Shown here: positions 50,532 through 59,749 of the stretch, piece after piece
How the letters are laid out: each line of letters opens with the position of its first letter
How positions within the stretch are numbered: the first letter of the stretch is position 1
Origin: Catenulispora acidiphila DSM 44928
Lineage (GTDB): Bacteria; Actinomycetota; Actinomycetes; Streptomycetales; Catenulisporaceae
Reading direction: 5' to 3'
Assembly (NCBI RefSeq): GCF_000024025.1
Contig: NC_013131.1
Location: 6,138,001-6,202,000, forward strand
DNA length: 64,000 bases
Program-made: the position numbers and the translations under genes
The notes under the pieces: generated by a model
What the model was told of the DNA's origin: nothing
Seen by the model: the letters and a program-made list of their open reading frames with translations, nothing else
The model's database searches: none

Positions 50532-52340
50532 TCAGTACCAGTCGACGACCGTCACCTCCGAACTCGGCACCCACGCCTCGCGATGGTTGTAGTCGATCCC
50601 GAACCACAGGTTCTTCGTGCCGTCCTCGAACACCGACTTCGGCGCGGCCCACAGCGAGCCGGACGGCGCGGTGCCGATGACGTACGACGAACTCGTTGTC
50701 GGACGCCCGTAGATGCCGATCGTCCCGTTCGCCGTCGGCGGCTTCAGGCTCACCACATAGGAGTGGACGGGCACCGCCGACCCCGCCGGAACCGCCAGCC
50801 ACGCCTTCTTCGCATCGGCGTACTGGCTCGGCGTGGCGTTGGACAGCCGGTCGTTCTCGCCGTACCAGATCTGGTACATCGTCATCCCGCTGCCGCCCTG
50901 GTCCGGCTGGGAGGCGAGGTAGTAGTACGGCATCTGGGTCTCGATGTTCGTGGTCTCGTCGTTGGGATCGGTGCCCGGTGCTCCCGGAATGACAGCGTCC
51001 TTAGTACTCGGCCCGGTATAGAGCTTGAAGAAGCTGTTGTTGGCCGCGGTCTCGGTCCCGTCCGCGCCCAACGGCTTCTGGTCGCTGCTCGGGTTCACCC
51101 GGAACAGTCCGGTGGCCGGGGTGTTCCCGGTCGGGTACGGGACTCCGAGGGAGTGGATCAGCCCGAAGTAGTAGTCCCACAGCCAGTACTTGCCCGGGTC
51201 GACGTGGTTCGGCGAACTGGCGGTGGTCGGCGCCGGGGTGGTGCCGTGCGCGGTGATGTGGGCGTGGTCCAGCGGGATGTTGTACTTGTTCGCCAGGTAG
51301 GCGACCAGCTTGGCCGAGGCCAGGTATTCGGTGGCGTTGTACCACTGGTAGCCGGTGGCGTCGATGCCTGCGTGCTCGATCCCGACCGCGTGCTCGTTGT
51401 AGTAGAAGTTCCCCGCGTGGTACGCGATGTCCTTCTCTCTGACCACCTGGTAGACCGTGCCGTCGCTGTCGATGACGTAGTGGACGCTGACACCCTTGCT
51501 GATGTCCTGGAAGGTGGTCAGGGCATCCTGCGCGGTGCCCTCGATGTCGTGGATGGTCACGTCGTAGACGGCATAGCTCGTCGGACGGTTCGAGCTCTCA
51601 TACGTGCACGGCCCGCTGACCACGTTGCAGTCGTAGGAAGTCGGGACCACGCAGTCGATCGCCGACGGGTAGTCGACCTTGCTGTCCTTCACGCATCCGC
51701 CGGGCAGCGCACCGGGAGCCAGCGGCACCGAGCCGAGCGTGGACGTGTCCGGTGTCACGGCCTGCGGCGCCAGGGTTATCTGGGAGCCGTCGTCCGCGAT
51801 CCCGGTGAAGCCGCCGGCGATCAGCTTGTACGCGGCGTCGGCGTACATCCCGGCCACCGACCGCGAGGAAGCGTGGCTGTAGGCGGCGATCGGCGCGTAC
51901 CAGCCGGCCAGTGAGGTCGGCAGTTTCGGCGCCAAGGACAGCGCCTCGGCACGGAGCACCGCCGCACCGCCGCGGATGTTCGCCGCGGTGTCGTGTTGCA
52001 GGGCGCTGACGCTCAGTCCAGTGAGCTTGGCGGCCTGGTCGAGCGTGTCGGCCTTGTCGCTCTTCACCAGGTTCATGCAGCCGTAGCCGCCGTCCACGCT
52101 GGCCTGCCCGCCGTGCGCGCCGAGCCTGCCCTCCAGGTAGCAGACCGATTCCAGGACTTGCTGCGGCACGCCGTAGGTGTGGGCGGCGTCCGCGAACGCC
52201 GCGGTGACGTTCCCGCTGGAGGTACCGGCCTGGGCCGGGGCACCGCTCAGGCCGTAGGTGAGCAGTGCGGCCGCGGCCAGTACCACTCCGACCATGCGCA
52301 TGCGCGCTGTACGAGCTCTGCCTCTGTCCCGTCTCTTCAT
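50532..52340 (-). CDS. secreted peptidoglycan hydrolase: transglycosylase-like domain plus N-acetylmuramoyl-L-alanine amidase
   Basis: 602 residues. A signal peptide (MVGVVLAAAALLTYGLSG, cleavage near APAQA) is followed by a lysozyme/SLT-like region (residues ~45-180: VLESVCYLEGRLG, GGYGCMNLVKSD, AANIRGGAAVL). Next an amidase_2/PGRP-type zinc amidase follows (~255-395: TIHDIEG, VSVHYVIDSDGTVYQVV, AYHAGNFYYNEHAVGIEH, ITAHG, HVDPGKYW). A C-terminal ~100-residue beta-rich region could be an SH3-like wall-binding domain. It should cut the stem peptide from MurNAc and perhaps the glycan too. The muramidase activity is inferred only from weak motif similarity. Confidence 0.85.
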   Translation of the reverse strand: MKRRDRGRARTARMRMVGVVLAAAALLTYGLSGAPAQAGTSSGNVTAAFADAAHTYGVPQQVLESVCYLEGRLGAHGGQASVDGGYGCMNLVKSDKADTLDQAAKLTGLSVSALQHDTAANIRGGAAVLRAEALSLAPKLPTSLAGWYAPIAAYSHASSRSVAGMYADAAYKLIAGGFTGIADDGSQITLAPQAVTPDTSTLGSVPLAPGALPGGCVKDSKVDYPSAIDCVVPTSYDCNVVSGPCTYESSNRPTSYAVYDVTIHDIEGTAQDALTTFQDISKGVSVHYVIDSDGTVYQVVREKDIAYHAGNFYYNEHAVGIEHAGIDATGYQWYNATEYLASAKLVAYLANKYNIPLDHAHITAHGTTPAPTTASSPNHVDPGKYWLWDYYFGLIHSLGVPYPTGNTPATGLFRVNPSSDQKPLGADGTETAANNSFFKLYTGPSTKDAVIPGAPGTDPNDETTNIETQMPYYYLASQPDQGGSGMTMYQIWYGENDRLSNATPSQYADAKKAWLAVPAGSAVPVHSYVVSLKPPTANGTIGIYGRPTTSSSYVIGTAPSGSLWAAPKSVFEDGTKNLWFGIDYNHREAWVPSSEVTVVDWY

Positions 52341-52648
52341 CTGTCGCGATCACCATCCGGTTGTGGGGTCCGGTGTATCAGAGCCCGAACGGACTCCTCG
52401 GACATGGTGCGACCGGCTGCGACGTTTGTCACGCAAAATCAACAAGAAACCAAGATGACTCTTGACCACACCGACGATTCGTCAGGGTTCGATCCCGCCG
52501 CTGGTGCGAACTTCCACACGAGGACCCCCGCGCCGGCTTCCGATCGGGCACCGGCGGGCGAACACAGGGATAAGGCCTCGGCGACGAGCGGTCGCGCCGA
52601 GGCCTTCGCCTTGCTCAAGACTTTGAGGCTGACTCCAGCCGTGACGGC
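52341..52648. other. 308-bp interval between amidase and DeoR-type genes
   Basis: Contains the amidase promoter and leader on the minus strand and the DeoR gene terminator. GCGACGTTTGTCACGC (52419-52434) is a weak palindrome that could bind a regulator, but it does not fit the Crp consensus well. No coding frame is convincing. Confidence 0.4.
52572..52606 (-). terminator. terminator of the DeoR-type gene
   Basis: Perfect 12-bp arms AAGGCCTCGGCG and CGCCGAGGCCTT around an 11-nt loop, followed on the minus strand by AT-containing sequence. Confidence 0.75.
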
Positions 52649-53455
52649 TCAGTCCAGCTCCGAGCCGGTCGGCGCCACGATCACCCGGGTCCCGCTCTGC
52701 TCCAGCGCCCGCACCGCCTCCGGGTCGGCGCCGGAGTCCGTGACGATCGCGGTGACCGCGGACAGCTGGCACACCCGGCCGACCGCGACCCGGCCCAGCT
52801 TGGCGCCGTCGGCGAGCACGTATACAGCCTGCGCCTGGCCCAGGATCGCCTGCCGGACCGGGATCTCCTCCAGCCGGTCGCTGGTCACTCCAGCCTTCAG
52901 GTGCACGCCGGAAGCGGCGATGAACGCACGGTCGGCGAAGAAGCGCTCGAAGAACTTCTCCGAGCCCGGACCCACGCACGCCAGGTCACCGCGCCGCACC
53001 TGACCGCCGGCCAGGTGCACCTCCACGCCCTCGCGCCCGGCCAGCTCCGCGGCGGTCGGCAGCGCGACGCACAGCGCCCGGCCGCTGAAGGTGGCCGGCA
53101 GGGCGCGCGCCGTCTCGGCGACCGTCGTGCCCAGGTCGAACACCAGCGTCTCGCCCGGTTCGACCAGCGCGGCGGCGGCCGCGGCGATGGCCCGCTTGGG
53201 GTCCAGCCGGGCGATGGCCCGCTCGTCGGCGCCGGGCTCCCAGCCGCGCGACTCCTGCGCGACGGCGCCGCCGTAGACCCGGCGCAGGATGCCGCGCTCC
53301 TCCAGCACCTGCAGGTCGCGGCGGATGGTCTCGCCGGAGACGCCGTACCGCGCGGCCAGGTCCTCGACGCGGACCCGGGTGTCGCGGCGCAGCTGTGCGG
53401 CGATGCGCAGGCGGCGCTCCTCGGGGAGGACCGCGTCGAGCAGTTCTTCCTTCAT
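52649..53455 (-). CDS. DeoR family sugar-metabolism regulator
   Basis: 268 residues. N-terminal winged helix (ERRLRIAAQLRRDTRVRVEDLAARYGVSGETIRRDLQVLEERGILRRVYGGAV) and the DeoR sensor domain of the ISOCOT fold (VFDLGTTVAETARALP, CVGPGSEKFFERFFADRAFIAASGV, VYVLADGAKLG). Members respond to phosphorylated sugars, including amino-sugar phosphates in the AgaR/NagR branch. It is divergent from the peptide-type ABC operon, which is therefore the likely target, and two sugar-kinase-like genes follow that operon. Confidence 0.88.
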   Translation of the reverse strand: MKEELLDAVLPEERRLRIAAQLRRDTRVRVEDLAARYGVSGETIRRDLQVLEERGILRRVYGGAVAQESRGWEPGADERAIARLDPKRAIAAAAAALVEPGETLVFDLGTTVAETARALPATFSGRALCVALPTAAELAGREGVEVHLAGGQVRRGDLACVGPGSEKFFERFFADRAFIAASGVHLKAGVTSDRLEEIPVRQAILGQAQAVYVLADGAKLGRVAVGRVCQLSAVTAIVTDSGADPEAVRALEQSGTRVIVAPTGSELD

Positions 53456-53598
53456 CGGTCGGGACTCCACAGCTGGCCGGGGCGGTGCGCGCGGTCGCAC
53501 GCTGCCCCCAGCGTAGTGGGGTTCGCTCCCGCTGGTGGGGCGGTGGCGGGCACTGACCGCGCAACATGTGGTTTCTTGGCCGAGGCGATCGTGGACTC

Positions 53599-53627
53599 TT
53601 GACGACTCCTTGAGGAATTGCCACACT
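53599..53627 (+). promoter_or_regulatory. candidate promoter of the ABC importer operon
   Basis: TTGACG (53599-53604), 17 nt, CACACT (53622-53627). A GACTCTTGA/GACTCCTTGA direct repeat overlaps the -35 and could be the regulator site. Confidence 0.4.
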
Positions 53628-53693
53628 CGGCGCCACGACACGCGCGGAACCACAACACCGCAAGGCACCACCCACACCGTCTGTGAGGACGCC

Positions 53694-55583
53694 ATGCCCA
53701 ACCCCAACCCACGACGACGTGCTTTCGCCCTGGCGGCGGCCCTGGCCGGGGCGGTGGCGCTGAGCGCGCCGGCCGCGGCCGCATCCGGGCCGGCGCAGGC
53801 GCGGGCGCGCAGCTCTTTTAGCCAGACCTCTGACGCTCAGGCGGCGCCGGCTTCGGCGGCTGCCAGCGGCAAGACCTTGACCGTGGCGACCACCGGCAGC
53901 ATCGACTCCCTGTCGCCGTTCCTGGCGCAGCGGGCGCTGCCCACCCAGATCCACCGCCTGATCTACGACTTCCTGACGAACTACGACGCCTCCGACGACC
54001 ACGCGATCGGCGCCCTGGCCACCTCCTGGACCACCTCGACGGACAAGCTGACCTGGACCTTCACCTTCCGCGACGGAATGAAGTGGTCCGACGGCCAGCC
54101 GGTCACCGCCGCCGACGCGGCCTTCACCTACAACCTGATGATGACCAACGACGACGCGGCCACCGCGAACGGCAACTTCGTCACCAACTTCGCCAAGGTC
54201 ACCGCGACCGGCAACCAGCTGGTCATCACCTTGAAGCAGCCGCAGTCCACGATGCTCGCGCTGGACATCCCGATCGTGCCGCAGCACGTCTGGGCCTCGC
54301 ACGTCGCCGACATCGCCACGTTCAACAACGACGCCCAGTTCCCGGTCGTGGGCGACGGGCCGTTCATCCTCACCGGCTACCAGAAGGACCAGTACCTCAC
54401 CCTGGACGCCAACCCGAACTACTGGCGCGGCAAGCCCGGCTTCGACCACCTGGTGTTCAAGTTCTTCAAGGACGCCGACGCCGAGGTGGAGGCGCTGAAG
54501 AAGGGCGAGGTCGACTTCGTCAGCGGCCTGACCCCGGCGCAGTACGACGCGCTGAAGGGCCAGTCGGGCATCGCCACCAACAACGCGCAGGGCAAGCGGT
54601 TCTACGCCCTGGCGATGAACCCCGGCGCGACCACCACCACCGGGCAGGCGTTCGGCGACGGCAGCCCGGCGCTGCAGAACCAGCAGTTCCGCCAGGCGCT
54701 GATGTACGCGATCGACACCAAGACGCTGGTCGCCAAGACCCTCGGCGGCTACGGCACGGTCGGCAGCGGCTACATCGCCCCGATCTTCGCCGCCTACCAC
54801 TGGGCTCCGGACCCGGCCACCGCCTACACCTACGACCCGGCCAAGGCGAACCAGATGCTGGACGCCGCCGGGTTCAAGAAGGGCTCGGACGGCATGCGCA
54901 CGCTGCCCGACGGCAAGCCGCTGAAGCTGCGCCTGATGGGCGAGACCAACCGGGCCGACGACACCCAGAACGTCGCCTACGTCGCCGACTGGCTCAAGGC
55001 CGTCGGGATCGCCACCACCACCACGGTCGTGGACCAGGGCAAGCTCGCCGACACCGAGACCGCCGGCACGTTCGACCTGGCCTTCGACAGCTGGGGGGAG
55101 AACCCGGACCCGGACGCCGTGCTGTCGATCCAGAAGTGCGACGGCCGGCCCGCCGCGCAGGGCAAGAACTTCAACGGCGACGACTTCATCTGCGACCAGG
55201 ACTACGACGCCCTGTACCAGAAGCAGATCACCGAGTACGACCCGGCCGCGCGCGCCGCCGACGTCAAGCAGATGGAGCAGAAGCTCTACACCGACGCCTA
55301 CATCAACGTCCTGTATTACGGGAACGTGCTGGAGGCCTACCGCTCCGACGTCATCGGCTCCATGGACAAGCAGCCGCAGCCCAACGGCCTGTACTGGGGT
55401 CAGGACGGCTACTGGTCCCTGTGGTCGGCCAAGCCCGTGGCCGCCTCCTCCTCGTCGTCCTCGTCGAGCTCGAACACCGGTCTGATAGTCGGCATCGTGA
55501 TCGCGATCGTGGTGGTCGGCGGCGGCGGTGCCCTGCTCCTGACCCGCCGGCGCCGCGGCACCACCGCCGACGAACGCGAGTAG
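53694..55583 (+). CDS. family 5 ABC substrate-binding protein with C-terminal membrane anchor
   Basis: 629 residues. A Sec signal peptide without a lipobox Cys (RRRAFALAAALAGAVALSAPAAAA) is followed by a full SBP_bac_5 fold (PFLAQRALPTQIHRLIYDFL, FRDGMKWSDGQPVTAADAAFTYNL, GDGPFILTGY, YDPAKANQMLDAAGFK). After a nine-Ser run comes a single membrane segment (LIVGIVIAIVVVGGGGALLL) and RRRRG. Most Gram-positive homologues are lipoproteins; this one is tethered from its C-terminus. The family binds peptides, and some members bind oligosaccharides or muropeptides. The ribosome binding site GAGGA supports the ATG at 53694. Confidence 0.9.
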   Translation: MPNPNPRRRAFALAAALAGAVALSAPAAAASGPAQARARSSFSQTSDAQAAPASAAASGKTLTVATTGSIDSLSPFLAQRALPTQIHRLIYDFLTNYDASDDHAIGALATSWTTSTDKLTWTFTFRDGMKWSDGQPVTAADAAFTYNLMMTNDDAATANGNFVTNFAKVTATGNQLVITLKQPQSTMLALDIPIVPQHVWASHVADIATFNNDAQFPVVGDGPFILTGYQKDQYLTLDANPNYWRGKPGFDHLVFKFFKDADAEVEALKKGEVDFVSGLTPAQYDALKGQSGIATNNAQGKRFYALAMNPGATTTTGQAFGDGSPALQNQQFRQALMYAIDTKTLVAKTLGGYGTVGSGYIAPIFAAYHWAPDPATAYTYDPAKANQMLDAAGFKKGSDGMRTLPDGKPLKLRLMGETNRADDTQNVAYVADWLKAVGIATTTTVVDQGKLADTETAGTFDLAFDSWGENPDPDAVLSIQKCDGRPAAQGKNFNGDDFICDQDYDALYQKQITEYDPAARAADVKQMEQKLYTDAYINVLYYGNVLEAYRSDVIGSMDKQPQPNGLYWGQDGYWSLWSAKPVAASSSSSSSSSNTGLIVGIVIAIVVVGGGGALLLTRRRRGTTADERE

Positions 55584-55589
55584 CGCGAC

Positions 55590-56657
55590 GTGTCGATCAC
55601 CGTCTCCACCCTGCCGGACGCCGCGGTTCCGCCCCCTTCCCCGGGGGCGGCCGCGGCGGCCCGGCGGCGCGCGCCCGTCATCCCCCTGCGCTACGTCCTC
55701 GGCCGCCTGATCGGCGCCGCGGTGAGCATGCTGGCCGTGGTGTTCACCAGCTTCTTCCTGTTCCGCGTCGTGCCCGGCGACCCGGTCCGGGCGCTGACCG
55801 GGGGGCATCCGGTCAGCGCCGCCCAGATGGCCACGCTGCGCCACCAGTTCGGCATCGACAAGCCGCTGATCGCGCAGTTCGGCGACTACGCCGGGCGCGT
55901 GGTGCGCGGCGACCTGGGCACGTCCTACCAGTACAAGAGGCCGGTCAGCGGTCTGATCGGCAGCCATGTGTGGGCCACGGTCTACCTGGTCGGCACCGCG
56001 ACGCTGATCGCGGCGCTGCTGGGACTGCGGATCGGCGTGCGCTCGGCCTGGAAGCACGGCAGCCGCTCGGACCGCGCGAGCACCGGCATCGCGCTGGTGC
56101 TGTGGTCGATGCCGACGTTCTGGCTGGCGCTGATCCTGATCGTGGTGTTCGGCGTCGGTTTCGGCCCGATCCCCGGGCTGTTCCCGACCGGCGGCATGAA
56201 CTCCCCGGACGTGCACGGGTTGTTCCCGGTGATCTGGGACCATCTGCGCCATCTGGTGCTGCCGTGCCTGACGCTGGTCGCGGTGGTCTACGCGCAATAC
56301 CTGCTGACCATGCGGGCCACGCTGCTGGAGGAGGTCGGTGCGGACTACCTCACCACCGCGCGTGCCAAGGGTCTGCGGGAGGACGACGTGCGCCGCAAGC
56401 ACGCCGTACCGAACGCGATGCTGCCGGCGGTCACGCTGGTGTTCCTGAACCTGGGCACCGCGGTGTCCGGCTCGATCCTGACCGAGACCGTCTTCTCCTG
56501 GCCCGGTCTGGGGTCGCTGTTCTACGAGGCGCTGACCGTGCCGGACCTGCCGCTGCTGGAAGGGCTGTTCATCTTCTTCGCGGCGGCGGTGATCGTGATG
56601 AACCTGCTGGCCGAACTGCTCTACCCGATCCTCGACCCGAGAGTGCGGACCTCGTGA
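55590..56657 (+). CDS. ABC transporter permease, DppB/OppB type
   Basis: 355 residues from a GTG 6 bp after the binding-protein gene. A Pro/Ala-rich cytoplasmic leader, then the typical first helix and FRVVPGDPVRALTGG, six membrane segments and the EAA loop (TLLEEVGADYLTTARAKGLREDDVRRKH). It forms the translocation channel with the next product. Overlaps it by GTGA. Confidence 0.93.
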   Translation: MSITVSTLPDAAVPPPSPGAAAAARRRAPVIPLRYVLGRLIGAAVSMLAVVFTSFFLFRVVPGDPVRALTGGHPVSAAQMATLRHQFGIDKPLIAQFGDYAGRVVRGDLGTSYQYKRPVSGLIGSHVWATVYLVGTATLIAALLGLRIGVRSAWKHGSRSDRASTGIALVLWSMPTFWLALILIVVFGVGFGPIPGLFPTGGMNSPDVHGLFPVIWDHLRHLVLPCLTLVAVVYAQYLLTMRATLLEEVGADYLTTARAKGLREDDVRRKHAVPNAMLPAVTLVFLNLGTAVSGSILTETVFSWPGLGSLFYEALTVPDLPLLEGLFIFFAAAVIVMNLLAELLYPILDPRVRTS

Positions 56658-57493
56658 TAGCCGACTTCCGCCGCCGGCGCGCCGGAGTGGCGGGCCTGGC
56701 CTTCTTGGTGCTGATCGCCATCGTGGCGCTGGCGGCGCCGTTGTTCATCTCCTCGAAGGACATGTCCGCGGTGTACGCGCCGGGCACGCCCCGGCAGGCG
56801 CCGTCGAGCCACTTCCTGCTCGGCACCGACGCCTACGGCCGCTCGATGGTGGCCGTGACGATCTGGGGCGCGCGGATCTCGCTGACCGTGGGCCTGCTGG
56901 CCACGCTGCTGGCGGTCGGGATCGGCGCGCTGGTCGGGGTCGCCGCCGGGCACTTCGGCGGCTGGCTCGACACGGTGCTGATGCGCGTCACCGACTGGTT
57001 CCTGGTGCTGCCGGTGCTGGTGCTGGCCACGGCGCTGGCCGCGGTGCTCACCCCGGGCGTGGGGACGGTGGTGGTCGCGATCGGCGTGACCGCGTGGCCG
57101 ACGACCGCGCGCGTGGTGCGGGCGCAGACGCTGTCGGTGGAGTCCCGGCCCTACATCGAGCGCGCCAAAGCCCTCGGCGGCGGGCACTGGCACGTCATGC
57201 GCCGGCACATCCTGCCGAACGTCATGCCTCTGATGCTGGCTCAGGCCACGCTGACGGTCTCCGCGGCGATCCTCACCGAGGCGACGCTGGCCTTCCTGGG
57301 CCTGAGCGACCCCACGAAGGTGTCCTGGGGCACGACGCTGCAACTGGCGCGGGCCGTCGGCGCGGTCAGCGCCGGCGACTGGTGGATCCTGCTGCCGCCG
57401 GGCTTCGCGATCGTCGTGGTGGCGCTCGCCTTCACCCTCGTCGGCCGGGCACTGGAGCAGGTGCTGAATCCGCGGCTTCAGGAGCAGACGTGA
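56654..57493 (+). CDS. ABC transporter permease, DppC/OppC type
   Basis: 279 residues from a GTG overlapping the upstream stop. HFLLGTDAYGRSMVAVTIWGARISL is the DppC signature, the EAA loop is RPYIERAKALGGGHWHVMRRHILPN, and about six membrane segments are visible. GTGA overlap with the ATPase gene downstream. Confidence 0.93.
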   Translation: MIADFRRRRAGVAGLAFLVLIAIVALAAPLFISSKDMSAVYAPGTPRQAPSSHFLLGTDAYGRSMVAVTIWGARISLTVGLLATLLAVGIGALVGVAAGHFGGWLDTVLMRVTDWFLVLPVLVLATALAAVLTPGVGTVVVAIGVTAWPTTARVVRAQTLSVESRPYIERAKALGGGHWHVMRRHILPNVMPLMLAQATLTVSAAILTEATLAFLGLSDPTKVSWGTTLQLARAVGAVSAGDWWILLPPGFAIVVVALAFTLVGRALEQVLNPRLQEQT

Positions 57494-58515
57494 CACAGAC
57501 AGTTCAGGACGGCGCCTTGGAGAACGAGGCGCCGGGCCACGACGTGCTGCGGTTGGAAGGCCTGCACGTCTCCTACAAGACGGCGGCCGGACCGGTGCCG
57601 GCGGTGCGGGGCGTGGACCTCGCGCTGCCCGCCGGCGGGCGCCTCGGCCTGGCCGGGGAGTCCGGCTGCGGCAAGTCCACGCTGGCCGGGGCGGTGTTGC
57701 GGCTGCTGCCGAAATCGGCGCGGGTGACCGGCAGGATCCTGCTGGACGGCGAGGACGTGCAGACCATGACCTGGGGTCGGCTGCGCGCCGTGCGCTGGGC
57801 GCAGGCCTCGATCGTGTTCCAGGGCGCGATGCACTCGCTGAACCCGGTGCGGCGCGTCGGGGACCAGATCGCCGAGCCGATCCTGTTGCACGACAAGAAG
57901 GTCAGCCGCGCCGCCGCCGACCGGCGGGTCGCGACACTGCTGGATCAGGTGGGACTGGTCGCGGCGCGCGCCGCGGCGTATCCGCACGAGCTGTCCGGCG
58001 GGCAGCGGCAGCGGGTGATGATCGCGATGGCGCTGGCCTGCTCGCCGCGGCTGATCGTGGCCGACGAGCCGACCACGGCGCTGGACGTGATGATCCAGGC
58101 GCAGATCCTGCGGCTGATCGGGGAACTGGTCAGCGAGCACGGGATCAGCCTGCTGATGATCAGCCACGATCTGGCGGTGCTGGCAGAGCACTGCGATCGG
58201 CTGGCGGTGATGTATGCCGGGCGCATCGTCGAGGAGGGTCCGGCCGACCGCGTGTTCGCTGACGCGCGCCATCCCTATGGCCGCGCGCTGGCCGATGCGT
58301 TCCCGCGTATCGGCGATGCTGCTTCGCGGCGCGGGCCGCGCGGGCTGCCGGGCGATCCGCCGGATCCGGCGCATCTGCCGGAGGGCTGCACGTTCGCGCC
58401 GCGCTGTCCGATCACCGCCGAGGAGTGCTTGACGGCGGAGCCGCCGCTGATCGCTGCCGGGGATGGACGGACGGCGGCGTGTGTGCGGATGGATGTTCTG
58501 CGGGAGGGATCGTGA
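57490..58515 (+). CDS. ABC transporter ATPase, DppD/OppD type
   Basis: 341 residues. Walker A GESGCGKSTLAG, Q-loop VFQGAMHSLNPV, signature LSGGQRQRVMIAMAL, Walker B LIVADEPTTALD and H-loop SHD are all intact. The C-terminal oligopeptide extension is present (HPYGRALADAFPRI, CTFAPRCPIT) with the cysteines that bind an iron-sulfur cluster in some family members. GTGA coupling on both sides. Confidence 0.94.
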   Translation: MTQTVQDGALENEAPGHDVLRLEGLHVSYKTAAGPVPAVRGVDLALPAGGRLGLAGESGCGKSTLAGAVLRLLPKSARVTGRILLDGEDVQTMTWGRLRAVRWAQASIVFQGAMHSLNPVRRVGDQIAEPILLHDKKVSRAAADRRVATLLDQVGLVAARAAAYPHELSGGQRQRVMIAMALACSPRLIVADEPTTALDVMIQAQILRLIGELVSEHGISLLMISHDLAVLAEHCDRLAVMYAGRIVEEGPADRVFADARHPYGRALADAFPRIGDAASRRGPRGLPGDPPDPAHLPEGCTFAPRCPITAEECLTAEPPLIAAGDGRTAACVRMDVLREGS

Positions 58516-59585
58516 GCCCGGAGGTGGGGATGGAAGACACCGTGGGAGCTGTGGAGGCGCCGGTATCAGTGCTCGATGACAGCGCGGCGCCGGTGCTGTC
58601 CGTGCGCGATCTCTATGTCACCTTCCGGTCCCGGCACGGCCGGGGGCGCGCACGGGCTGTCGACGGCGTCGATCTGGATATCGCGCCGGGTGAGATCGTC
58701 GCGCTGGTCGGGGAATCCGGGTGCGGGAAGTCCACGTTGGCGCGGGCGCTGACCGGTCTGGTCGTGCCGACTGCGGGGCGGGTGCTGCACGATGGGGCGC
58801 CGGTGTCGTACAAGTCGCGGGCGCTGAAGGCTTATCGGCGTGGGGTGCAGCTGGTGCTCCAGGACCCGACCGGCGCGCTCAATCCGCGCCGCACGGTCTA
58901 CGAAGCGGTGGCCGAAGGCTTACAGATCCACGGTAAATCGGCGCTCGGCGCCTTCCCCGACGAGAAGTCGAAGGTCGCCGACGCGTTGTCGCGCGCCGGT
59001 CTGCGTCCGCCGGAGCGCTTCTTCGACCTGCATCCGCATCAGCTTTCCGGCGGTCAGCGGCAGCGTGTGGTGATCGCCGGAGCTTTGGTGCTGGATCCGC
59101 AGGTGTTGGTCGCCGATGAGCCGGTCGCCTCGCTGGATGCCTCGGTGCGCGGCGAGATCCTGAAGCTGATGCTCGATCTGCGGGTGAGTACCGGGCTCTC
59201 GGCGCTGGTCGTCACCCACGATTTGGGGCTCGCCTGGAACATCGCCGATCGGGTCGCGGTGATGTATCTGGGGCGGATCGTGGAGACCGGGACGGTCGAG
59301 GAGGTCCTGACCGATCCTCAGCACCCGTATACCAAGGCTCTGCTATCGGTGGTCGCGGAGTCTGGCGAGGATCCGGTGATCCTGACCGGCGAGACCCCCG
59401 ACTCCGCCGCGATTCCCGGTGGCTGCCGCTTCCATCCGCGGTGCCCGCTCGTGGCGTCCGGTGCGGCCGAGCGGCTCGGGGTGGTGCGGCAGTGCCGGGA
59501 GGTCGACCCGGCGCCGCTGCCCTCGTCGGGGCGGCACGCCGCCTGTCACGCCGCGGCGCTGTCGGGGGCTTCCGAGGAGGTGTAG
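58512..59585 (+). CDS. ABC transporter ATPase, DppF/OppF type
   Basis: 357 residues. Walker A GESGCGKSTLAR, Q-loop VLQDPTGALNPRRTV, signature LSGGQRQRVVIAGAL, Walker B VLVADEPVASLD, H-loop THD, and the C-terminal oligo/dipeptide region (HPYTKALLSVV, CRFHPRCPL). An N-terminal extension of ~30 acidic residues is variable. Last gene of the coupled importer operon. Confidence 0.94.
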   Translation: MSPEVGMEDTVGAVEAPVSVLDDSAAPVLSVRDLYVTFRSRHGRGRARAVDGVDLDIAPGEIVALVGESGCGKSTLARALTGLVVPTAGRVLHDGAPVSYKSRALKAYRRGVQLVLQDPTGALNPRRTVYEAVAEGLQIHGKSALGAFPDEKSKVADALSRAGLRPPERFFDLHPHQLSGGQRQRVVIAGALVLDPQVLVADEPVASLDASVRGEILKLMLDLRVSTGLSALVVTHDLGLAWNIADRVAVMYLGRIVETGTVEEVLTDPQHPYTKALLSVVAESGEDPVILTGETPDSAAIPGGCRFHPRCPLVASGAAERLGVVRQCREVDPAPLPSSGRHAACHAAALSGASEEV

Positions 59586-59749
59586 CGCCGTGTGGGGCCG
59601 GTGGGGTCGCCGAGGCGGTCCCACCGGCCCGGAGCTGCCCGTAACCGGTCCCGGACCTGGCCGGAACCGTTCTCAGGCTCCGGTCGGCATGCCACACTGT
59701 GTCAGGCACCGACCACCACCGGACTTCACCGTCCATGCCAGGAGGACCC

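Noticed and set aside
52419-52434. Crp-like site upstream of the amidase
   Set aside because: GCGACGTTTGTCACGC has the wrong spacing and only one good half-site for the actinobacterial Crp consensus.
52986-56402. Long minus-strand open frame opposite the ABC importer
   Set aside because: Same reason: the plus strand encodes recognisable binding protein and permease, and the antisense product has no motif.
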